A DNA stretch of 64,000 bases, from contig CAKQMH010000003.1 in the NCBI GenBank assembly GCA_934254915.1, positions 1 through 64,000 of the forward strand. Reading direction: 5' to 3'. This document shows positions 26,193 to 32,825 of the stretch, piece by piece; the first letter of the stretch is position 1; every line of letters starts with the position of its first letter. This DNA is from an uncultured Alphaproteobacteria bacterium (GTDB lineage Bacteria; Pseudomonadota; Alphaproteobacteria; RF32; CAG-239). The notes beneath the pieces were generated by a model, which saw nothing but the letters and a program-made list of their open reading frames with translations, did not search any database and was not told the DNA's origin. The position numbers and the translations under genes were made by a program.

Positions 26193-26968
26193 CGTTGGCA
26201 TCCTTTTATCATATTTAAGGGAATACCTGCTTTTAATAGAGGACATTCATTAGGCTTGTGGTTATTACAAAAGTGGCGTTTATAGTTAATCATAACTAAA
26301 TGAACCCACCATGTTAAAGGTTTATCTTTGGGTAGTTTTATGTTTTTATCATACCCTAGTTTTGTTGCTATTTCCAACCAGTCGTGAGATTTTGTAAAAT
26401 CTTCTAATTGCGCTCGAACTGTTTCATGAGCAATAGCATTTTTTCCTGTTTTATAACCCAAACAAGGAGCTAGCATATCTTTCATACCACTATCAACAGG
26501 CATAACTCCACAGTAATATCCCTTTGCATATAAAACACAACATTGTCCAACTTTATACGAAGCTCCATCAACATTTTTTGCAATATCTGCAATCATTTCT
26601 AAATTAGATATGTTTTTAATATCCTTAAATTTTAAATTATTATCTATATAGCGACTCATACTTCTGACAAACTTTATTCTTGTATCAGGTAATCCTAAAG
26701 GCCTCAGCATTACTTTCAAATCGTCGTCTGATGTTTCTTTTATTTCTTCATAAGAGTGCATTAAAAAATTATTGATAGTCTTAATGTAACTGCCTAGCAT
26801 TCGAAAAGATACTCTCGTACTTAAACCAGCAATAAGCATTTTCATGCGCCAGTCATCAACATCTTTAGGCCACCAAGGGTTGTTATCATGAGATTTTATA
26901 ACAGCATATTTTACTTCTGGTTGAGATGCCATAATCTCTATAGCTTTTATCTGTTCATCTTTACGCAT
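26189..26968 (-). CDS. HhH-GPD (DNA glycosylase fold) family protein
   Basis: The product of about 259 residues resembles the endonuclease III/MutY fold. It has an N-terminal helical part with NPWWPKDVDDWRMKMLIAGL, a hairpin-like DGASYKVGQCCVLYAKG, then GVMPVDSGMKDMLAPCLGY, which corresponds to the catalytic-Asp region (VDTHIxRV in EndoIII). Near the end are WWVHLVMINYKRHFC and CPLL. The catalytic Lys of bifunctional glycosylases is not seen, and only two Cys remain at the cluster site, so a 4Fe-4S cluster is doubtful. Glycosylase-fold proteins have been proposed to act as base-modifying enzymes in phage thymine hypermodification, which makes the operon context notable. GTG at 26971 is an alternative start. 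Confidence 0.68.
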   Translation of the reverse strand: MRKDEQIKAIEIMASQPEVKYAVIKSHDNNPWWPKDVDDWRMKMLIAGLSTRVSFRMLGSYIKTINNFLMHSYEEIKETSDDDLKVMLRPLGLPDTRIKFVRSMSRYIDNNLKFKDIKNISNLEMIADIAKNVDGASYKVGQCCVLYAKGYYCGVMPVDSGMKDMLAPCLGYKTGKNAIAHETVRAQLEDFTKSHDWLEIATKLGYDKNIKLPKDKPLTWWVHLVMINYKRHFCNNHKPNECPLLKAGIPLNMIKGCQR

Positions 26969-26970
26969 CA

Positions 26971-28485
26971 CTAGTTTCCTTTAATAATCTCACCTTTTAA
27001 TAATTTAGGTTCAACTGTATCTAATATTTGTATGCTATAATTATCATAAGGAGTTAGTTTTTTATTTTCAATCATAACTTTTATAGAGCATGTTCCTAAA
27101 GCTCTTAGATAAGATGCTCCATTTTCAAAAACCACTTCTCTAAATGATTTCAATTGTCTACCAATGGGGTAAACTCGTTTTTGCATCGGAATGACAAAAT
27201 TTGTCATGATATCATTTTTACATCTAGAGTAGTACTCAATGTCTTCTTTAATTTGAGAAGATATTACACCTTCAGCAGGTGTCATGTATCGATAAAATAA
27301 CCTGTGTGTTTGTAGTTGGTTTTGATAAATTCTATTCAAAAATTCCATATTAATTTCATGTGTTTTTTCTGTTTGTCCGGGCAATCCATGCATTAAATTA
27401 ATTCCTGGTAAAAATTTTGGGAAACCCTTTGGGCCAATTTCGGCACCATATTCATTTATTATTTCAATAGCATTTATTATTTTATCAGCACTACCATAGA
27501 TGTGTGTAGCTTTTCGAACACTATCATCAAACGATTCTATTCCAAAAGGAGCAACATTACCATCGGTGCAATTTTCAACAACTAATTTAACAAATTCTCG
27601 TCCATGAGGCTCAACAACACTATTCATGTTTACATTATCAATATGTAATGTTTGAATATCTGTTCCAATTTCTCTTATTCCATAAAGTAGTTTCCTTAGT
27701 TTTTCTATAGAATTATATTGATAATGGAAGAAATTGGGCTGTCTTCCTAACCTAAAATGTCTTACTCCACTTTTATAAAGAGCGGTTATTTGTTTTACTA
27801 TTGAAATCGGTTCTCTATACGATGGACGAATGTGCCTTTTAGCTTCTATACAATAACTACAGGTTGGAGTGTTGCAACCTGTTCCTGTTTCAATTTCAGC
27901 AAGAATGGGATAATTTAATTGTTCAATTATATGAACTGGTTGGCTAGAAATTTTATCTAACAATTCATAATTCGGTAATAAAAAATTACCAGTGGTAGAA
28001 TTTTCTAATACAAAACGATAAGTGTTTCCTATACATACGGTATCAATGATTTTTGCCAAATGAGAACTTTGGTATGCTGAACAGACATTATTTTCAATTC
28101 CTAAAACATAAAAAAGTATTTTTTTTGCCTTTGTATTATTTAGAAAAGTATAAACTTCTTCAATAGAAGGTGGCTCACAAGAAAAATACTTATATTCAAC
28201 AAAACATCCCATGATAATATAAATTGTTTCGGCATTTTTAATAATGTCTAATGCGTAAGGTGCATTTTTTGTCTTATTTAGAATACGAATGTTAGTATTT
28301 TCTGCTTCTTTTTCACCATTGGCAAACCTTAAGTCATCGATAGTAAGGTAAGAAAATGCTTCATTTTTATAACTTAATGCTTGTGATAAATGTATTTGAT
28401 GAGTACCTAAATAAGGTCGAGCACCATATCCAGATGGTTCATCTGTATAACAATCTAAGATTATAGTTTTATTATATTTTGTCAT
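26971..28485 (-). CDS. Radical SAM enzyme, COG1031-like
   Basis: The 504-residue protein has an N-terminal domain of about 190 residues, then a radical SAM core. The iron-sulfur cysteines are C204, C209 and C212 (GTGCNTPTCSYC), spaced CX4CX2C rather than the common CX3CX2C. GVRHFRLGRQPNFFHYQ and FLPGINLMHGLPGQTEKTHE follow. The GVRxFRLGRQ stretch recalls COG1031, a mainly archaeal, uncharacterised group. The C-terminal region after about residue 400 (YMTPAEGVISS, FREVVFENGASYLRALG) is long and may bind substrate. It should reductively cleave S-adenosylmethionine to start radical chemistry on an unknown substrate. It overlaps the upstream kinase gene by 14 nt and abuts the downstream glycosylase-like gene. 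Confidence 0.82.
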   Translation of the reverse strand: MTKYNKTIILDCYTDEPSGYGARPYLGTHQIHLSQALSYKNEAFSYLTIDDLRFANGEKEAENTNIRILNKTKNAPYALDIIKNAETIYIIMGCFVEYKYFSCEPPSIEEVYTFLNNTKAKKILFYVLGIENNVCSAYQSSHLAKIIDTVCIGNTYRFVLENSTTGNFLLPNYELLDKISSQPVHIIEQLNYPILAEIETGTGCNTPTCSYCIEAKRHIRPSYREPISIVKQITALYKSGVRHFRLGRQPNFFHYQYNSIEKLRKLLYGIREIGTDIQTLHIDNVNMNSVVEPHGREFVKLVVENCTDGNVAPFGIESFDDSVRKATHIYGSADKIINAIEIINEYGAEIGPKGFPKFLPGINLMHGLPGQTEKTHEINMEFLNRIYQNQLQTHRLFYRYMTPAEGVISSQIKEDIEYYSRCKNDIMTNFVIPMQKRVYPIGRQLKSFREVVFENGASYLRALGTCSIKVMIENKKLTPYDNYSIQILDTVEPKLLKGEIIKGN

Positions 28486-29209
28486 GATATTCTCTATAAT
28501 AGATTAAAGCTTTATTAAATTCATTTTGTAAAAATGATAACGAGTTAGAGCAGTTTGTTTGATTCTTTATATATACAATAGGTATCTCTGTCTCTTTAAT
28601 ACTAATAATGTTATCTGGCACATTTAAAACATCCTTCTTATAAACCGTATTCATTGTTTTTTCAGAAACTAAATGTCCTCCATTTTTATATCTATTTAAA
28701 TTACGCTCTTTCCTTATTGCTAAAGGGGCATCAATATCTATTATTAGTGAGTTTTTTAATAAAAATGATGGCACAGTCTGGCATAAATAATTAAAAGATA
28801 TAGGATATACATCCTGATCATTTATATCAAAAAAATGGTTATATTTAGGATCACTACCTCTGGAAAATTCAACAACAGTGTAGTCAGAATTTATCTGTTT
28901 ACCTAAAATTGTTAACACGATATTCCAAACAATGGGATTATCAATTAAGTATCCCCCCTGATTATTAGGGTGGCTATAAAAACAAGGAACTTCTTGATCA
29001 TAGTACATATCTATACCATTCTCTTTTACAAATTTCCAAAACTCTTTCAGTTTATGTTGATGCAATAATTTATCTGCGGTAAATATTTTATATAAAGGAA
29101 CAGCATCATCTAATACAGAATACTCTGGATGTAAACTGCATATGGCTTGACCCATTGATGATTTACCGCTGCAAGCTGGACCTATTATAAATATTAAATT
29201 GGGTTTCAT
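28472..29209 (-). CDS. P-loop kinase-like protein
   Basis: This 245-residue protein starts MKPNLIFIIGPACSGKSSMG, where GPACSGKSS is Walker A. Later features are YTVVEFSRGSDP, LIIDIDAPLAIRKERNLNRY (a Walker-B-like strand followed by an Arg-rich lid) and a helical C-terminus. The layout fits a nucleoside/nucleotide kinase or AAA-type small-molecule kinase, but I cannot name the subfamily. Overlap with both neighbours (47 nt with the PfkB gene upstream, 14 nt with the radical SAM gene) indicates translational coupling. Confidence 0.7.
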   Translation of the reverse strand: MKPNLIFIIGPACSGKSSMGQAICSLHPEYSVLDDAVPLYKIFTADKLLHQHKLKEFWKFVKENGIDMYYDQEVPCFYSHPNNQGGYLIDNPIVWNIVLTILGKQINSDYTVVEFSRGSDPKYNHFFDINDQDVYPISFNYLCQTVPSFLLKNSLIIDIDAPLAIRKERNLNRYKNGGHLVSEKTMNTVYKKDVLNVPDNIISIKETEIPIVYIKNQTNCSNSLSFLQNEFNKALIYYREYHDKI

Positions 29210-30044
29210 CTTTTTTATCCATCTTCTGTATTGTATTTTTGGCTCTGCTAATTTCTATAGATTTATTTCTTAAATGGAGGTTCCCATAATCTTGAACAGA
29301 TATACTGGCCATAGCTAATGCTTGGTAAACTGCTTCATTTAAATTTTTGCCATTGAACGAAGACAAAAAGCTTCCGAGGAATGTATCTCCAGCACCAACT
29401 GTGCTAACAACATCATCTGTTTTGATTGTTGCAAAGTATTTTCTTTCGTTTCCTTTTCGGTAGAAAACTCCTGTCATATCAGTAGTAAATATTGATAAAC
29501 TTTGAGGTAATGAATCAATTAAGCCATTACGTTGCATAATTATAAATTCATTGTCATTACAAAATAAAAAATCAGCCTTCTTAAGGCAAGTTGATAATTC
29601 CGGTAAAAAATCTTTTATACTAGACCACATAACATCTAAAGAGTAATATTGAGCATGAATCTTGTTCATAGCATCAATAAAAGGAACGCCCTTTCTGCAT
29701 GATATATGCAAATAGTCCGCAGTTAATTGTTCCGGTATAATTATAGGTGCATAAACATTATTTATTAAGGAAATCTTATTATTTATCTCATCAATATTAA
29801 ACGAATTCGTTTTATTTTCATATTTTTGTATGTGTCGTGTATCTATACTTAATTTATCCAATGCATCTATAGGAAAGTCATAACCTATGCTTGATATTAT
29901 AGATATTTCTTTATTTCCGGATAAACTTCCTGCAATAGCTGCATTCACAGCACTTCCTCCGATTACATCCTTCGTTCCTTGATGAGTTATGATACGGTCA
30001 ATCGAAGAATTGCCACAGAAAATTAATTTATCTTTTATGCTCAT
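29163..30044 (-). CDS. PfkB/ribokinase-family carbohydrate or nucleoside kinase
   Basis: The 293-residue protein has the PfkB signatures: IGGSAVNAAIAGSLSG near the N-terminus and the catalytic motif VSTVGAGDTFLGSFLSSF (about residues 211-228, with Asp as base and GAGD as anion hole). Members phosphorylate ribose, ribonucleosides, pseudouridine, fructose phosphates and similar compounds. In this operon a nucleoside or sugar substrate is plausible. The ATG at 30044 overlaps the end of the HAM1-like gene by 17 nt. The final 30 residues are Lys/Asn-rich and overlap the next gene. Confidence 0.85.
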   Translation of the reverse strand: MSIKDKLIFCGNSSIDRIITHQGTKDVIGGSAVNAAIAGSLSGNKEISIISSIGYDFPIDALDKLSIDTRHIQKYENKTNSFNIDEINNKISLINNVYAPIIIPEQLTADYLHISCRKGVPFIDAMNKIHAQYYSLDVMWSSIKDFLPELSTCLKKADFLFCNDNEFIIMQRNGLIDSLPQSLSIFTTDMTGVFYRKGNERKYFATIKTDDVVSTVGAGDTFLGSFLSSFNGKNLNEAVYQALAMASISVQDYGNLHLRNKSIEISRAKNTIQKMDKKDETQFNIYNRSSLQR

Positions 30045-30624
30045 TTATATACCAATTAACAAATTTTTGGATGCTACCATTAGCACCGGCACGTCCATAA
30101 TACTCAGAAACTTCTTGTTCAGAAAGCTCACAAAGATTTTTATTATATTCTTTTAAATATATTATTTTCCATAACTCAGACCATGCATATGGTGATTGAA
30201 TATCAATTTTTTCTTTTGATATTTCAAAATCTCCACCCTCGCGTTCAAATTGAAACAAGATACCGTCTTTATTAACGAATGTAGTGACACTTATGAATTT
30301 AGCGGTTCTGTTTTCAATGCCTTGCATTAATTTTAAAATACCATCAGCACCTAATGTTTTCAAAACATATTTGGTATAAACTCCCGGAAAACCTTTTAAT
30401 TCAAATACGGAAAATCCACCATCTTCTACTAAAACGGGTTCTTTTAATATCTCAAAAGCTTTTAGCGCCTTATATTTTGAAACCTCTTGAACAGTATCAA
30501 ATTGAGGTTCCATAATATCTAAGTTTTGCGCACATATCTGCACATCAATATTATTAACTTTTAAACTATTTTCTAGTGATTTTATTTTTCCTTTATTGGA
30601 CGTAATAAAATTAATCTTATTCAC
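30028..30624 (-). CDS. HAM1/RdgB-like non-canonical NTP pyrophosphatase
   Basis: A GTG start at 30624 is chosen because GGAGG lies six nt upstream and the frame then begins (M)NKINFITSNKGKIKSLENSL, the canonical ITPase N-terminus with SNKGK. The open frame extends upstream to 30729, but that part is only shadow sequence over the preceding gene. VLVEDGGFSVFELKGFPGVY is the HAM1 substrate and metal region, and RAGANGSIQKFVNWY closes the 198-residue protein. Family enzymes hydrolyse ITP, XTP or other abnormal NTPs to NMP and pyrophosphate. Here it may sanitise, or generate, a modified nucleotide made by the island pathway. Confidence 0.87.
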   Translation of the reverse strand: MNKINFITSNKGKIKSLENSLKVNNIDVQICAQNLDIMEPQFDTVQEVSKYKALKAFEILKEPVLVEDGGFSVFELKGFPGVYTKYVLKTLGADGILKLMQGIENRTAKFISVTTFVNKDGILFQFEREGGDFEISKEKIDIQSPYAWSELWKIIYLKEYNKNLCELSEQEVSEYYGRAGANGSIQKFVNWYINEHKR

Positions 30625-30955
30625 GCATAACCTCCACAGATACTGCCATAATAGAATATTTTTCGATATCTGAATTTGAAAACCATTGCTTGATATTAAA
30701 ATATGCAGAATTGTAATCAGATTCGCCAAGATCTTTCAAAGAAAATTTACGTATTAATGAATTAAGATCTCTGGATATTCTTATATTCTTAACCAAAAGA
30801 GAGAGACTCTCATTATTTTTATTTAATAAATTGAAACTATCATTAATGGATAAACCAGAGCGTTTCTCATCGCACAAATAAAACTTTACGTTTTTTTTGC
30901 TCTTTTTAATTTTTTCAAATGTTATATCATCAACAATAGAAGAAAATTTGCACAT
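30617..30955 (-). CDS. Hypothetical protein, first gene of the island operon
   Basis: A protein of about 112 residues begins MCKFSSIVDDITFEKIKKSK. The ATG at 30955 is preferred over 30967 because GGGAG lies six nt upstream of it. It is Lys/Ser/Asn-rich, probably alpha/beta, with no recognised domain, signal peptide or membrane helix. Its stop overlaps the GTG of the HAM1-like gene, so it belongs to the same transcript. An A+T-rich leader on its 5' side (30968-31090) presumably carries the operon promoter, though I cannot place -35/-10 boxes with confidence. Confidence 0.6.
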   Translation of the reverse strand: MCKFSSIVDDITFEKIKKSKKNVKFYLCDEKRSGLSINDSFNLLNKNNESLSLLVKNIRISRDLNSLIRKFSLKDLGESDYNSAYFNIKQWFSNSDIEKYSIMAVSVEVMRE

Positions 30956-31099
30956 TAAATCTCCCAAACTTTTTCTACATGATATTATTAAAAATAAAAA
31001 AAATCAATATTTTTCAAAAGTTGACACAAGTAGTTCAGCATTACTTCAATAAAAAGGTATGTATGCGATAGCTTTAGTAAATTTTAGTAAGTATAATAA

Positions 31100-31215
31100 G
31101 GTGTTTGTTGAACATTCAGACTATACCAAGTATGTTGAAATCAAAGACGACAGCAAATTTATGGATGTTAACTTCCCGAGCGATGTTGAAAAAGTTTCCA
31201 AGAAAAATAAGTGAG
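31100..31215. repeat. Direct repeat, displaced copy (right island boundary)
   Basis: Copy of the last 38 codons of the gene ending at 24324, with one synonymous change. It has no start of its own in that frame, so it is a displaced gene tail marking the old chromosomal junction. A plus-strand open frame at 31105-31305 through it is out of frame with the parent gene. Confidence 0.92.
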
Positions 31216-31244
31216 TTAACAACCAAGGCCGTATCAGAGCCGCA

Positions 31245-31703
31245 TTACTTCTCTAAAGTTATATATTCGGGCGGAATAATACCGCCTTTGATGACAACCA
31301 GATAATAAGGTACAACGGCAAACCGCAAGCCAAGTTTTTCATCACAAACCGACCAATCCACCGGAGAAGTATCAATATCGCTGATTGACGCTAATTTTAT
31401 CAGACGTTCATCAATATCATGCGGAAGATCTTTATCTAAATTCGGACGGATTGCCGGACTGACATAAACTGCTTCAATCAGGCCGTCTTTTTGTAAAGCC
31501 ATTAAATCAATAGAAAATAAATCAGCATTATCAATAAAAGGCTTGAACATATTGATGCTTTTGTCTGTCCATTGTATCGGTTCTGAAAAAACCGCGAATG
31601 GCACGGCTGCGGCCGTTAAAACAAGATTCCATATCAGAATTGTGGGGCAAAAGCACTGTCCAAGATTATAAAAAGGATATATAATCGGTTCGCCAAAACA
31701 CAA
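31245..31703 (-). CDS. Hypothetical protein, 5' end uncertain
   Basis: The open frame encodes up to 152 residues. From about residue 22 it reads like an exported protein (ILIWNLVLTAAAVPFAVFSEP resembles a signal peptide core), followed by a soluble part with IDLMALQKDGLIEAVYVSPA and LGLRFAVVPYYLVVIKG. I do not recognise a family. The N-terminal 20 residues (MCFGEPIIYPFYNLGQCF) look unlike a natural start and lie next to an IS remnant, so the true 5' end may be lost or replaced. Together with the displaced tail, it probably represents the original downstream neighbour of the molybdopterin-binding gene. Confidence 0.5.
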   Translation of the reverse strand: MCFGEPIIYPFYNLGQCFCPTILIWNLVLTAAAVPFAVFSEPIQWTDKSINMFKPFIDNADLFSIDLMALQKDGLIEAVYVSPAIRPNLDKDLPHDIDERLIKLASISDIDTSPVDWSVCDEKLGLRFAVVPYYLVVIKGGIIPPEYITLEK

Positions 31704-31718
31704 TTAGAGGGACTGCTG

Positions 31719-32037
31719 ATGCCTATAGAGAAGTATATAACAGGGAATGAAAAAATCAAGATAAAATAGATAGATGAATGGAAAAAGTTAGTTTTAGAAT
31801 GTGAGGACAAGACGGAGTATTATTGTCCATATTGCGGAAGTTATGAGTTAAGGTGTAAGGTCACATTTATCAAGAACATCAAAGGGATAAAGCTAGGCAA
31901 CAAGGCCACAATTTTAAGGTTTAAGACCCATAAATACAAGTGTTTGGATTGATGAGCATTACTTAAGCAAGAAATACTTTCCTAATGCAATGATAGTAAG
32001 TGACCGTTTCCACGTAATAAAATTGATATTAGAGAGT
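31719..32037 (+). pseudogene. ISL3-like transposase remnant
   Basis: An ATG at 31719 opens MPIEKYITGNEKIKIK, then a stop. The same frame continues with a zinc-finger-like CPYCGS and HKYKCLD, as at the N-terminus of ISL3-family transposases. A different frame then reads YFPNAMIVSDRFHVIKL, the ISL3 catalytic-core DRFHV stretch. The gene therefore has an in-frame stop, a frameshift, a large internal deletion and no C-terminal part. Terminal inverted repeats are not evident. It cannot be active and could mark an older rearrangement beside the island. Confidence 0.75.
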
Positions 32038-32144
32038 TTTATGTGCTTAACTTATTTTTACGAAAAAACAAACGAACTGATGACAGATTTTTTATAATTT
32101 TTTTTACTCTGCCTCCAACTTTTACGATGAGCCCCTAAAGATAC

Positions 32145-32177
32145 AAAAAAGTCTCCGTATTTCTACGAAGACTTTTC
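32145..32177 (-). terminator. Terminator of tRNA-Lys
   Basis: On the minus strand AAAAGTCTTCGTA pairs with TACGGAGACTTTT (one mismatch) around a four-base loop, followed by T-rich sequence. It lies five nt beyond the tRNA 3' end. Confidence 0.8.
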
Positions 32178-32181
32178 TTAT

Positions 32182-32257
32182 TGGTGAGCTCGGGCGGGTT
32201 CGAACCGCCGACCCTTTGATTAAAAGTCAAATGCTCTACCGACTGAGCTACGAGCCC
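32182..32257 (-). tRNA. tRNA-Lys (anticodon UUU)
   Basis: Read on the minus strand, the 76-nt gene starts GGGCTCGTAGCTCAG (acceptor stem, D arm). It has the anticodon loop CTTTTAA with anticodon TTT, the T arm GGTTCGAACC and an encoded CCA end. The seven-base-pair acceptor stem GGGCTCG/CGAGCTC closes with a G-U pair. The gene stands alone. No duplicated tRNA tail is seen nearby, so it is not the island's attachment site. Confidence 0.95.
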
Positions 32258-32415
32258 TTAATCTCAACAACGAGCCTATGTATAGAAGATAAATTTTACT
32301 TAGTCAACTAAAAAAATAAAAAAATTTTAAAAAATTAAAAATGTAGTATATTTGTTAATAATTATATGCTACTATCAAGCCAAATTGGAACATATCCTTG
32401 GGTATAGAGGTCAAT

Positions 32416-32730
32416 ATGGATAAGAACACGAATATGGAAGAAGAAGGCAGATACGAGATTCTGCAAAATGAAGCCGGCGAAATTTTGATTGTTATTAAGC
32501 AACGCCGCGGCGGTCCGGAGAATCCTCGTTTTGTTTATGACGGCGGTAAAACGGCTTTGTTGTATCGCAGCCGCGAAAGCGCCGTATTTTTGGAGGAAAT
32601 CGCTCAAGGTGCATGGCGTCCGTTGAAAATGGCCGACGAAGTCCTCGTGGCGGAAATTGACGGTGACGATGTTGCTCGAGAATATACTGTTCCGGTACGT
32701 CTGGTTCGTAGTCTTGACGCCTTAAGATAG
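32416..32730 (+). CDS. Small conserved-looking hypothetical protein
   Basis: The ATG at 32416 follows AGAGG; a TTG-start extension to 32398 is less likely. The protein of about 104 residues (MDKNTNMEEEGRYEILQNEA) is acidic and soluble, with a beta-rich core (GEILIVIKQRRGG, TALLYRSRESAVFLEEI). No family is recognised. It stands between tRNA-Lys and the nuoL-like gene and is closed by its own terminator, so it is a separate unit. Confidence 0.7.
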   Translation: MDKNTNMEEEGRYEILQNEAGEILIVIKQRRGGPENPRFVYDGGKTALLYRSRESAVFLEEIAQGAWRPLKMADEVLVAEIDGDDVAREYTVPVRLVRSLDALR

Positions 32731-32758
32731 AGCCGGTGACTATTATCCTCACCTGTTT

Positions 32759-32787
32759 AATAAGGGCTTTAAAAGCCCTTATTTTTT
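32759..32787 (+). terminator. Rho-independent terminator
   Basis: A perfect 12-bp stem, AATAAGGGCTTT (32759-32770) with AAAGCCCTTATT (32771-32782), runs into TTTT. It separates the small unknown gene from the nuoL-like operon. Confidence 0.88.
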
Positions 32788-32825
32788 GATATATTGAAGG
32801 CAAATATTAATATGGACATTTGCTG

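Larger units (their letters stand above)
24326..31099. mobile_element. Genomic island inserted at a gene 3' end, carrying an eight-gene nucleotide-chemistry operon
   Basis: A 6.8-kb segment lies between 116-bp direct repeats. It is visibly richer in A+T than its flanks, all its genes are on the minus strand, and it uses AT-ending codons heavily. No integrase, transposase or relaxase is recognisable inside, so it is either moved in trans, a remnant that lost its recombinase, or acquired by homologous exchange. The 24326-24411 and 30956-31099 margins hold no gene that I can see. Confidence 0.75.

Noticed and set aside
30625..30729. N-terminal extension of the HAM1-like protein
   Set aside because: The extension overlaps the preceding gene out of frame, has no family similarity, and a GTG with GGAGG upstream gives the exact ITPase N-terminus.
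31105..31305. Small gene across the displaced tail
   Set aside because: It reads out of frame through a copied gene end and has no start signal.
32182..32257. tRNA-Lys as attachment site of the island
   Set aside because: No copy of the tRNA tail is present; the direct repeat lies in the molybdopterin-binding gene and its displaced copy, about 1 kb away.
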